From: Streptomyces clavifer
GTDB taxonomy: Bacteria; Actinomycetota; Actinomycetes; Streptomycetales; Streptomycetaceae
DNA length: 64,000 nucleotides
Assembly: GCA_014651175.1 (NCBI GenBank)
Contig: BMWJ01000011.1
Coordinates: forward strand, 164,120 to 228,119
Direction of reading: 5' to 3'
Under the pieces are notes generated by a model. That model saw nothing but the letters and a program-made list of their open reading frames with translations. It was not told the DNA's origin and did no database searches. The first letter of the stretch is position 1. The number at the start of each line of letters is the position of its first letter. Shown one piece after another: positions 52,882-61,987 of this stretch. The position numbers were made by a program, and so were the translations under genes.

Positions 52882-54077
52882 ACCGCATCTTCCTCGACGT
52901 ACACGCTCTCCAGACCGTCCCGCCCAGCAACCTCAACCGTGACGACACCGGCGCGCCGAAGACCGCGGTGTACGGGGGAGTGCCGCGCGCCCGGGTCTCC
53001 AGCCAGGCATGGAAGCGGGCAGCCCGCACCTACTTCTCCGACGAGCACCTGCTGGATCCGGGCGAGCTCGGCGTACGGACGAAGAAGATCGTGGAGGCAG
53101 TCGCCGAACGGGTCACCGCGCTGGATCCCTCGATCGGCAGTGAGGCGGCTCTGAGGATCGCCGACGAGACCGTGAAGGCCACGGGCCTGAAGACGGAGGT
53201 ACCCAAGCGCAAGGCCACTGCCGCCAAGGACGGGGAGCCGGAGCTCGCACCGGAGGCCAAGTACCTCGTTTTCCTCAGCACCCGCCAGTTGGACGGCCTG
53301 GCCCGGCTGGCCGTGGAGGGCGCCGCCGACATCACGGCATACCTGAATGACAAGGAGACCAAGGCCAAGGCCAAGGCCAAGGAGATCGCGGACACCCACC
53401 ACTCCGTCGATATCGCGCTCTTCGGGCGTATGGTCGCCGACGCCGCCGACTTCAACGTCGACGCCGCCGTCCAGGTCGCCCACGCCATCAGTGTCCACCG
53501 CGTGGAGAACGAATCGGATTACTACACCGCCGTCGACGACGAGAACAAGGACGAGGAGACCGGCGCCGGCATGATCGGCACGGTCGACTTCAACTCGTCG
53601 ACGCTGTACCGCTACGCCGCCCTCGGCGTGCACCAACTCGCCGCGAACCTCGGCGAGGGACTGCGCGAGGACGAACCCCTCGCCACCCCGGTGCGGCGGG
53701 CCGTGGAGGCCTTCGTGCACGGCTTCACCGCGTCGCTGCCCACCGGGAAGATCAACACGTTCGGACACCACACACTGCCCGACGCCGTGGTCGTGAAGCT
53801 TCGCACCACGCGTCCGATCAGCTTCGTCGCGGCCTTCGAGGAACCGGTCCGCGGCGACCAGGGCGGCTACGTCCGCGAGGCCTCCGAACGCCTCGCGGAG
53901 TACATCCCCGACATCGAGCGCGCCTACGGCCACGAGGGCTCCACCCTCACCTGGGTTCTGCGTGTCGGCCCGAACACCGCAAAACTCGCCGGAATCGGCA
54001 CCGAGGCACAGAACATCGGCGAGCTCGTCGCCGCTGTCGGTCAGGCCGTCGCAGAGCGCCTGGAGAAGCCCGCATGA
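52878..54077 (+). CDS. cas7e: Cascade backbone subunit Cas7e (Cse4/CasC)
   Basis: This encodes 399 residues with the canonical beginning FLDVHALQTVPPSNLNRDDT and GVPRARVSSQAWKRAARTYF, and a later FGRMVADAADFNVDAAVQVA. Six copies form the crRNA-binding backbone of Cascade. The start is a GTG overlapping the cse2 stop (GTGA). A Lys-rich insertion (TKAKAKAKEIAD) lies in the middle. Confidence 0.97.
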   Translation: MNRIFLDVHALQTVPPSNLNRDDTGAPKTAVYGGVPRARVSSQAWKRAARTYFSDEHLLDPGELGVRTKKIVEAVAERVTALDPSIGSEAALRIADETVKATGLKTEVPKRKATAAKDGEPELAPEAKYLVFLSTRQLDGLARLAVEGAADITAYLNDKETKAKAKAKEIADTHHSVDIALFGRMVADAADFNVDAAVQVAHAISVHRVENESDYYTAVDDENKDEETGAGMIGTVDFNSSTLYRYAALGVHQLAANLGEGLREDEPLATPVRRAVEAFVHGFTASLPTGKINTFGHHTLPDAVVVKLRTTRPISFVAAFEEPVRGDQGGYVREASERLAEYIPDIERAYGHEGSTLTWVLRVGPNTAKLAGIGTEAQNIGELVAAVGQAVAERLEKPA

Positions 54078-54799
54078 GCGTGCTCAGCCTGAGGCTCGCG
54101 GGCCCCCTGCAGTCGTGGGGGGCCTCCGCGCGCTTCACCCGCCGCACCACCGAGTCCGCTCCCACCAAGAGCGCGGTCATCGGCCTGCTCGCCGCGGCCG
54201 CAGGCATCGAACGAGGCGACGACGCAAGCCTCGAGCCGCTGGCAACCCTCCGGTTCGGCGTCCGGATCGATCAGCCCGGCAGCCGCGTGCGCGACTTCCA
54301 GACCGCGCACCACGGCGCGAGTGGAAAGTCCATGCCCCTGTCAGAGCGCTTCTATCTGGCCGACGCCGTATTCGTCGCCGCCGTCGAAGGCGATGCCACG
54401 CTCCTGTCCGGCCTCCATGCCGCGCTGCGCAACCCGGTGTACGCCCCGTTTCTCGGCCGGCGCTCATGCCCGCCTGCTCAGCCCGTCGACCTGGGCCTAC
54501 ACGACGGTGCCACCTCGCTGATGGACGTACTGGGTGAGGTGCCCTGGCAGGCGTCCAACTGGTACCGCAGGCAACACAGCGAGCGGACGGACATCGAACT
54601 GACCGTGCTCCGCGAGGCACGCAACGACGAGGGGGAGTTCGCCGACACCCTCCGCGACCAGCCGGTCAGCTACGCCGCCGAACACCGCCGACACGCCCTG
54701 CGCACCGTCGTCAGCGACACCGTGCGCGTCCCCGGCCCGTCCAGTCGGAGGCTGCCTCGGCATGATCCGTTCGACGCCCTCCAGGAAGGGAACGCCTGA
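54074..54799 (+). CDS. cas5e: Cascade subunit Cas5e (CasD)
   Basis: This encodes 241 residues with the Cas5 start SVLSLRLAGPLQSWGASARF and TESAPTKSAVIGLLAAAAGI, then TAHHGASGKSMPLSERFYLA. Cas5e caps the 5' handle of the crRNA. It overlaps cas7 as ATGA and its stop shares a base with the cas6e start (TGATG). Confidence 0.97.
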   Translation: MSVLSLRLAGPLQSWGASARFTRRTTESAPTKSAVIGLLAAAAGIERGDDASLEPLATLRFGVRIDQPGSRVRDFQTAHHGASGKSMPLSERFYLADAVFVAAVEGDATLLSGLHAALRNPVYAPFLGRRSCPPAQPVDLGLHDGATSLMDVLGEVPWQASNWYRRQHSERTDIELTVLREARNDEGEFADTLRDQPVSYAAEHRRHALRTVVSDTVRVPGPSSRRLPRHDPFDALQEGNA

Positions 54800-55575
54800 T
54801 GTTCCTCACCCGCTTCCGCGTGAACACCGCACGCCCCGGCGCCCGCAGGCTGCTGTCGTCTCCGCAGGTCCTGCACGCAGCCGTCATGTCCTCCTTCCCG
54901 TCGCTGCTGCCCACCGACACACCTCCTCCCGACGGGCCACGTGTCCTGTGGCGCCTGGACCACACCGCACGCGCCGAGGTCATGCTCTATGTGGTCAGCC
55001 CCGACCCGCCGGACATGACGCATCTCGTCGAGCAGGCGGGTTGGCCGGCCGCAGCCACCGGCTCCGCGCCGGGCTGGGAGAGCCGCCCCTACAGCCCGCT
55101 TCTCGACCGGCTCACAGCGGGGGAGCAGTGGGCGTTCAGGCTGACGGCCAACCCCGTTCACCAGATCCGTCGCAAGGCCGACGAGCCCACCAAACGCACC
55201 GCACACCTCACGCCCGTGCACCAGATGGGATGGCTCCTAAAGCGACAGGAGCAGTGCGGATTCCGTGTCCTCGAGAAACCAGACGACCGGCGTCTGCTCC
55301 CCAGCGGCACGACCCACACCGGGCAGCCCCACCACGGCGACCGATACGAGCTCACGGTCCACGACAAGCGCGCCCTCTCCTTCGACAAGTTCCGTGGCCC
55401 GGCCAAGACTCCGGCACGCAAGGGTGCAGTCAGCCTGGTCACCGTCACCTTCGACGGCCGGCTCGAGGTCACCGATCCTGAACTGCTGCGTCGGACCTTG
55501 CGGCAGGGAATCGGCAAAGCAAAGGCCTACGGCTGCGGCCTGCTCACCCTCGCACCTCTCGGGACAACAGGGTGA
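54799..55575 (+). CDS. cas6e: CRISPR RNA endonuclease Cas6e (CasE)
   Basis: This encodes 258 residues. The start FLTRFRVNTARPGARRLLSS is followed by LHAAVMSSFP with the catalytic-type His at residue 26. The C-terminal glycine-rich RNA-binding motif is GIGKAKAYGCGLLTLAPLG. Cas6e cuts precursor RNA at the base of the repeat hairpin, leaving an 8-base 5' handle. Both arrays carry the same stem, so one enzyme should process both. Confidence 0.97.
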   Translation: MFLTRFRVNTARPGARRLLSSPQVLHAAVMSSFPSLLPTDTPPPDGPRVLWRLDHTARAEVMLYVVSPDPPDMTHLVEQAGWPAAATGSAPGWESRPYSPLLDRLTAGEQWAFRLTANPVHQIRRKADEPTKRTAHLTPVHQMGWLLKRQEQCGFRVLEKPDDRRLLPSGTTHTGQPHHGDRYELTVHDKRALSFDKFRGPAKTPARKGAVSLVTVTFDGRLEVTDPELLRRTLRQGIGKAKAYGCGLLTLAPLGTTG

Positions 55576-55579
55576 TCTC

Positions 55580-56557
55580 ATGACAACGGTCTCCCGCCGC
55601 GCAGCCCTCACCCCACGCCAGCTCACGCGCACCGGGGAGCGACTCTCCTTCGTCTACCTCGAGCGCTGCGTCGTGCACCGCGACGCCAACGCCATCACGG
55701 CCGAGGACGCCGAGGGCACCACCCACATCCCGTCGGCGACCATCGGCACCCTGCTCCTCGGCCCCGGCACCCGGATCACGCACCAGGCGATGAGCGTCCT
55801 CGGCGAGACCGGATCCGCCGTCTGCTGGGTCGGCGAACAAGGCGTGCGCTACTACGCAGGCGGACGGGCACTCACCCGCTCGTCCGCTCTCGCCGAGGCG
55901 CAGGCCGTGCAATGGGCGAACATCCGCAGCCGGCTCGGCGTCGCACGGGCGATGTACCGCCTGCGCTTTCCGGACGAGGATCCCGCAGGACTGACCCGCC
56001 ACGAACTCCTCGGCCGTGAAGGCCGCCGCCTCAAGGACTGCTACCGCGCCCAGTCCGCCCGCACTGGAGTGCCCTGGCGAGGCCGCCGCTACACCCCAGG
56101 CGACTTCAGCAGCGGAGACGCGGTCAACCAAGCCATTACCGCCGCCGCCCAGTGCACCTACGGCATCGCCCACGCGGTCGTCGCCTCACTGGGCTGCAGT
56201 CCCGCTCTGGGGTTCGTTCACTCCGGCCACGAACTGTCATTCGTCCTTGATATCGCCGACCTGTACAAGACCGAGATCGGCATCCCGCTCGCCTTCGACG
56301 TCGCCGCAGAGGACGAGGAGGACGTCGGCTCGCGCACTCGCCGAGCCCTCCGGGACCGCATCAACGAGACGTCCCTGCTGGACCGCTGCGTGAACGACAT
56401 CAAGAAGCTCCTTTTGGGAAAGGAAATGGCGGCGAATACTGCCACGAACGACGCCCCGGACGTCGTCACACTGCAGAGTGACCGAGGCCAGGAAGTGGCA
56501 GCAGGCCGCAACTACGGCGGGGAAGGGGACTTCGACGTCCTGGAGACGACCTGGTGA
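55580..56557 (+). CDS. cas1: Adaptation integrase Cas1, type I-E
   Basis: This encodes 325 residues. Metal ligands are visible as E147 (LLGREGRRLKDCY) and H214 and the Asp residues in GFVHSGHELSFVLDIADLYK. Cas1 with Cas2 inserts new spacers at the leader end. The ATG at 55580 follows the cas6e stop by four bases; earlier frame sequence is antisense-like filler. All active residues look intact, so the system should be able to acquire spacers. Confidence 0.97.
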   Translation: MTTVSRRAALTPRQLTRTGERLSFVYLERCVVHRDANAITAEDAEGTTHIPSATIGTLLLGPGTRITHQAMSVLGETGSAVCWVGEQGVRYYAGGRALTRSSALAEAQAVQWANIRSRLGVARAMYRLRFPDEDPAGLTRHELLGREGRRLKDCYRAQSARTGVPWRGRRYTPGDFSSGDAVNQAITAAAQCTYGIAHAVVASLGCSPALGFVHSGHELSFVLDIADLYKTEIGIPLAFDVAAEDEEDVGSRTRRALRDRINETSLLDRCVNDIKKLLLGKEMAANTATNDAPDVVTLQSDRGQEVAAGRNYGGEGDFDVLETTW

Positions 56558-56904
56558 CCGTCATCGTCCTCACGAACTGTCCCGCCGGCCTACGCGGCTT
56601 CCTGACACGCTGGCTGCTCGAGATTTCCGCCGGAGTGTTCATCGGGAACCCGTCCGCACGCATTCGTGCCCTGCTGTGGGCAGAGGTCCTGGAGTACGCA
56701 GACCAAGGCCGCGCCCTGCTCGCCCACACCACGAACAACGAACAGGGCTTCACCTTCCTTACACACGATCATGCCTGGCACCCGGTCGACCACGAAGGTC
56801 TCACTCTGATCCGTCGGCCGAGCCCAGACAAACCTGCCGCGAGGCAAGGTCCGAAGAAGGGCTGGAGCAATGCAGCGAAGCGTCGGCGCTTCGGGCGGAG
56901 ATAA
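56554..56904 (+). CDS. cas2: Adaptation factor Cas2, type I-E
   Basis: This encodes 116 residues with TVIVLTNCPAGLRGFLTRWL, EISAGVFIGNPSARIRALLW and the C-terminal QGFTFLTHDHAWHPVDHEGL. This is the type I-E Cas2 form (CasE-type) with a basic C-terminal extension (GPKKGWSNAAKRRRFGRR). The start is a GTG overlapping the cas1 stop (GTGA). It is the last cas gene; leader 2 begins immediately after. Confidence 0.97.
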   Translation: MTVIVLTNCPAGLRGFLTRWLLEISAGVFIGNPSARIRALLWAEVLEYADQGRALLAHTTNNEQGFTFLTHDHAWHPVDHEGLTLIRRPSPDKPAARQGPKKGWSNAAKRRRFGRR

Positions 56905-56986
56905 GGGCTTTTTGGGTGTTATGACCGCTTCAATGAAACTACTCCAAAACAGCAGCCAGGCTTAGCAAAACTGCAGGTCACGGAGT
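56905..56986 (+). promoter_or_regulatory. Leader of array 2
   Basis: Only 82 bases separate cas2 from the first repeat. The last 47 bases begin TACTCCAAAAC and end GCAGGTCACGGAGT, matching leader 1 at equal spacing. Because it is so short, array 2 may also be transcribed from the cas operon. Confidence 0.8.
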
Positions 56987-59900
56987 GTGCTCCCCGCGCC
57001 CGCGGGGATGGTCCCGCACTGGAGCGGGCCGCCGGCGGACGGGCGGCGTGCTCCCCGCGCCCGCGGGGATGGTCCCCGGGCTGAACCCAAGAGTTCAGCC
57101 CGGGGAGCGTGCTCCCCGCGCCCGCGGGGATGGTCCCAGAGTTTCCCGGCCCATCAACCACCAGGGAAAGTGCTCCCCGCGCCCGCGGGGATGGTCCCCG
57201 CCCGCGCTCCAGCAGCCTGTCCAACCCTTCGTGCTCCCCGCGCCCGCGGGGATGGTCCCAGCCGCTCTTCGGCGAGCACCTGGGCGACCCAGTGCTCCCC
57301 GCGCCCGCGGGGATGGTCCCGCGTGCTGCGTCTTCATGGCTACCTCCTGGCAGTGCTCCCCGCGCCCGCGGGGATGGTCCCGGTCCTGCTGCACCCAGGC
57401 GCCCATACCGGCCGTGCTCCCCGCGCCCGCGGGGATGGTCCCACCGAGGGGGACCCGCCGCCGGACGCCGGGACGTGCTCCCCGCGCCCGCGGGGATGGT
57501 CCCCTGATCCGCCCAGACCTGGGCGACAACTCGGCGTGCTCCCCGCGCCCGCGGGGATGGTCCCAGTCCGTCCTCGGCGGCATGATGCTCGACAAGGTGC
57601 TCCCCGCGCCCGCGGGGATGGTCCCCTGGCCAGCCAGGGCCCGAACCTGCGCGGCATGTGCTCCCCGCGCCCGCGGGGATGGTCCCATTGGCCCATGTCT
57701 GCGCCGGATCCGCAGCGTGTGCTCCCCGCGCCCGCGGGGATGGTCCCGCCCACTGAGCCCCGTACAGGGCCGCTCCGGTGTGCTCCCCGCGCCCGCGGGG
57801 ATGGTCCCGACTTGGCCGCGCTGCGCGCCGAGCTGGACCGGTGCTCCCCGCGCCCGCGGGGATGGTCCCTCCAGCGGCGGGACATCCCGAAGGCTCCGGG
57901 CGTGCTCCCCGCGCCCGCGGGGATGGTCCCATCGCTCGCGCACTCGGATTGGACGACTGACCGTGCTCCCCGCGCCCGCGGGGATGGTCCCACGAGCCGC
58001 TGCAGCGCCCACCCGACAAACCCGTGCTCCCCGCGCCCGCGGGGATGGTCCCTTCGGGGCCTCCACATCGGACGGGACCGCGAAGTGCTCCCCGCGCCCG
58101 CGGGGATGGTCCCCCGGCGCGTGCGCGGTCAACGTCGACATCGACCGGTGCTCCCCGCGCCCGCGGGGATGGTCCCTCCCCGCTGCGCTCGCGAACTTCT
58201 GGCCCTTGGTGCTCCCCGCGCCCGCGGGGATGGTCCCGCGGGGCCGGCATGTCCGTGGTGCCTGGTGAAGTGCTCCCCGCGCCCGCGGGGATGGTCCCTC
58301 TCCGTCATCTGGGCATACGGATCCCGCGCGGTGCTCCCCGCGCCCGCGGGGATGGTCCCACGGATGAGGGGGTGTTGAGTAGATCCGGGCGGTGCTCCCC
58401 GCGCCCGCGGGGATGGTCCCGGAACTTCCGACCGACGATTGGTCGGCCGGATGTGCTCCCCGCGCCCGCGGGGATGGTCCCCCGGCGGAGGTCCGGATCG
58501 TGGCGCCCGTGATGTGCTCCCCGCGCCCGCGGGGATGGTCCCTGCCCCAGTGAATCACCCAGGACGTCAATCAGGTGCTCCCCGCGCCCGCGGGGATGGT
58601 CCCCCGCTCGCGAAGAACGTCCCGTGGCCGGTGCCGTGCTCCCCGCGCCCGCGGGGATGGTCCCAAGCTCGCGCTGTACTTCGGCGTCGCCCTGGTGTGC
58701 TCCCCGCGCCCGCGGGGATGGTCCCTGCTCTCGGATCTCCTGCACGGACGGCAGCGCGTGCTCCCCGCGCCCGCGGGGATGGTCCCGATCACGGAGACCG
58801 TCCGTCAGTACATGGTCGGTGCTCCCCGCGCCCGCGGGGATGGTCCCGACGCGCTCCTCGTCCACGACGAGACCCGCACGTGCTCCCCGCGCCCGCGGGG
58901 ATGGTCCCCAGATCGATGCGGGCAAGGTCACCCCCGGGACGTGCTCCCCGCGCCCGCGGGGATGGTCCCGAATGATCCAGCCGATGCCATCATGAGTTAC
59001 GGTGCTCCCCGCGCCCGCGGGGATGGTCCCGGGGAACGCCTGGCCGCCGACCTCGACACCGCGTGCTCCCCGCGCCCGCGGGGATGGTCCCTGGACGGGG
59101 GTGCCGGTGCAGGCGGCCGGTACGTGCTCCCCGCGCCCGCGGGGATGGTCCCGAAGTTCCGCACGGACATGGTGTTTCCTCCTGGTGCTCCCCGCGCCCG
59201 CGGGGATGGTCCCCAGTGGCTGGAGACGGAGGGGAACCGGCCGTGGTGCTCCCCGCGCCCGCGGGGATGGTCCCGTGGACTCTGGCTGCGCCGTGAGCGT
59301 CGCCCAGTGCTCCCCGCGCCCGCGGGGATGGTCCCTGGATCGCCAACGCGGTGAGCAAGGCGGACCTGTGCTCCCCGCGCCCGCGGGGATGGTCCCCACG
59401 AGCACGTCCAGCACGGCGGAGGCGGACAGTGCTCCCCGCGCCCGCGGGGATGGTCCCCGGCGCGGCCCCGGTGGTTGAGACCGGGGCCGGTGCTCCCCGC
59501 GCCCGCGGGGATGGTCCCGGCGAACTCTGCGCGCGACCAGCTGGCGCAGCGTGCTCCCCGCGCCCGCGGGGATGGTCCCTCGTCGTCCGCGCTGGGGGCG
59601 GAGTCATCAGGTGCTCCCCGCGCCCGCGGGGATGGTCCCTACGACCCCCGCGAGCACGACGTCCTGGTCGCGTGCTCCCCGCGCCCGCGGGGATGGTCCC
59701 TCCGCGCGCTCCGTGGGCTCGGCAGCTTCAAGGTGCTCCCCGCGCCCGCGGGGATGGTCCCGAGGTGACGGCGTGCCGGCCGGGCGGGGCTACGTGCTCC
59801 CCGCGCCCGCGGGGATGGTCCCACTCTGCGCACCCGCGGGAAGGTCCACGGGCTGTGCTCCCCGCGCCCGCGGGGATGGTCCCCACACCTGGACGTGCGG

Positions 59901-60981
59901 CAGCCAGGTGGTGGAGTGCTCCCCGCGCCCGCGGGGATGGTCCCTGCTCCCCGCTCACGGCCGGGGAACCGCTCGTGTGCTCCCCGCGCCCGCGGGGATG
60001 GTCCCGTCAGCATCGTGCCCACGGTGGGGCGGACCGTGTGCTCCCCGCGCCCGCGGGGATGGTCCCGACGCCGGCCCCGCGGGCGCACCCGTCGGAATGT
60101 GCTCCCCGCGCCCGCGGGGATGGTCCCAAGCACCCGGGCGGGTACGCCCGGCAGATCGTGTGCTCCCCGCGCCCGCGGGGATGGTCCCCACGACTCCGGC
60201 GGGCTCGGCACGTACGTCTGGTGCTCCCCGCGCCCGCGGGGATGGTCCCCGGGTCCGCACCAGCATCACGGTGGAGATTCAGTGCTCCCCGCGCCCGCGG
60301 GGATGGTCCCGGCAACCCGAGCTGGGACTGCTCGGGTCTGGTGTGCTCCCCGCGCCCGCGGGGATGGTCCCTCGATGTCGACGGCGACAGTGTCCGCCCG
60401 ATCGTGCTCCCCGCGCCCGCGGGGATGGTCCCGACGCTGCGGCAAGGCTCGTGGCAGCTGTCGAGTGCTCCCCGCGCCCGCGGGGATGGTCCCGGGCGTG
60501 ACCTCGGGGTCTACACCCTCCCCTTGTGCTCCCCGCGCCCGCGGGGATGGTCCCGTATGGCACAGGCAAGACGTTGCGAGGTATTCGTGCTCCCCGCGCC
60601 CGCGGGGATGGTCCCGCGGGTCTTCGCGACGTCGCAGACCGATACGGGTGCTCCCCGCGCCCGCGGGGATGGTCCCGGACTGAACCTAGCCCGCCTCGAA
60701 CGAGTCGGGTGCTCCCCGCGCCCGCGGGGATGGTCCCGGAATCAGGCGCTCTTCGACTGCGTCATCGAGGTGCTCCCCGCGCCCGCGGGGATGGTCCCCA
60801 GCGGGGCCTGGCCGTCAACCTCGTCCTGCAGTGCTCCCCGCGCCCGCGGGGATGGTCCCGGTTCGCCACGTCTGCGAGGACAGGTCAACGGGTGCTCCCC
60901 GCGCCCGCGGGGATGGTCCCGTCCCGGTCCAGTGGCGCGCCACCACTTAGTAGTGCTCCCCGCGCCCGCGGGGATGGTCCC
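56987..60981 (+). CRISPR. CRISPR array 2, type I-E, 66 repeats and 65 spacers
   Basis: The 29-base repeat begins GTGCTCCCCGCGCCCGCGG and ends GGATGGTCCC. It is unchanged in every copy I read, including the last at 60953-60981. Spacers are 32 bases, except one of 34 (58114-58147) and one of 31 (59580-59610). The leader is on the left, next to cas2. The lack of decay even at the far end contrasts with array 1. The first base of the repeat is G here and C in array 1. Confidence 0.98.
57077..57108 (+). repeat. Self-complementary spacer
   Basis: Array 2 spacer 2 contains CGGGCTGAAC and GTTCAGCCCG around a 6-base loop, a perfect 10-base stem. It looks like a captured transcription terminator. Confidence 0.9.
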
Positions 60982-61214
60982 CTCACTTTGGTCCTCACAG
61001 CATCTGCTTGGAGTGCCGCCCGCCTTCGCGGCCGCCGTGCCCGGCCCCGACCGTCTGAGACCGACGAACAGTCGTATTCCGCAGTTACGGCGCTGCTACC
61101 AGGCTTCTTCATGACTGGTAGCAGCTCTCGTTGAGCCGACTTAGCGACTCCGGCTACCAGCTTTCCGTCAGAAGATCGTCCCCGCAGAGCAGCAGTAGGC
61201 GCGATCATTCGCCC
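60982..61214. other. Spacer-free stretch behind array 2
   Basis: No repeat-like unit continues after 60981. A 9-base stem TGCTACCAG/CTGGTAGCA at 61094-61123 could terminate the array transcript. No gene is seen before 61215. Confidence 0.6.
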
Positions 61215-61928
61215 ATGACGCAGATCAACCGCGAGTGGGCCATAGCCAGACTTGAGACCTTCATCAACGTGGCCGAACTTACGACTACGCAGCACGGCTA
61301 CATAGCGCTGGCCAACCCTGTGGCCGCAGTCCAGGCCGAAGCACAGATCGCAGAGCAGATCCTCGACAAGGCTCTTCCGGGGTGGAGAACAGCCGGCTGG
61401 AAGAAGCACGCGGCTTCGTTTTGGCGGGAGCGGGAAGCCGCTCATCGGGCAATCGCCCAGTTGCGCGCCGAGCAGGAGCTCGCGGACAACCTCGGGTCCG
61501 GGGCCCCGCAGCTTGACGCCTCCACAATGCACCGATGGGTGTGGGGCAGCATCCAGGGCCTCTGGAGCAGCGGGCACTACCGGCAGGCAGTCGGCATGGC
61601 CGCGACGGCGGTAAATGCCCAAACTCAGTCGAAGGTCAGCCGGCGCGACCTGTCGGAGTCAAAACTCTTCGGGGACGTATTTAGTACCAAGGCCCCGGAG
61701 CCCGACAAGCCGCGACTTCGCCTGTCGGCGAACGACGGCGGCGATACATGGCGGAACCAGCACGACGGGGCGGCCGCGCTCGCCCGTGGTGCGTACGCGG
61801 CAATCCGCAACCCGATCGCGCACGAAGTGGGCGACGAGCTCATGGAGCACGAGGCCCTGGAGCAACTGGCAGTGTTCAGCCTGCTGGCAAGGTGGGTTGA
61901 CGACTCGACGGTGGAGACCGCGGTGTAG
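61215..61928 (+). CDS. TIGR02391 (Ymh)-family HEPN-like protein
   Basis: This encodes 237 residues. The C-terminal half has SGHYRQAVGMAATAVNAQTQ, SESKLFGDVFS, DTWRNQHDGAAALARGAYAA and IRNPIAHEVGDELM. The RNPIAH motif is the R-x4-H signature of HEPN folds, found in many RNases of toxin and anti-phage systems. The ATG at 61215 has no ribosome site, so it may be leaderless. It follows array 2 directly and is 59 bases ahead of another uncharacterised gene. A defence or abortive-infection role is possible but unproven. Confidence 0.75.
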   Translation: MTQINREWAIARLETFINVAELTTTQHGYIALANPVAAVQAEAQIAEQILDKALPGWRTAGWKKHAASFWREREAAHRAIAQLRAEQELADNLGSGAPQLDASTMHRWVWGSIQGLWSSGHYRQAVGMAATAVNAQTQSKVSRRDLSESKLFGDVFSTKAPEPDKPRLRLSANDGGDTWRNQHDGAAALARGAYAAIRNPIAHEVGDELMEHEALEQLAVFSLLARWVDDSTVETAV

Positions 61929-61987
61929 TTAACCCGAACCACACGGAACAACAGAATCAGCGGTTCGTTCACATCCCTGGGGGAGTC

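Noticed and set aside
43617-60981. Spacers targeting genes inside this window (self-targeting)
   Set aside because: By eye no spacer matched traB, the DUF2637 gene or other window genes. A computed comparison is needed for certainty.
56919-61114. Long open frames on both strands through array 2
   Set aside because: Same reason as array 1. No ribosome sites and no sequence independent of the repeats.
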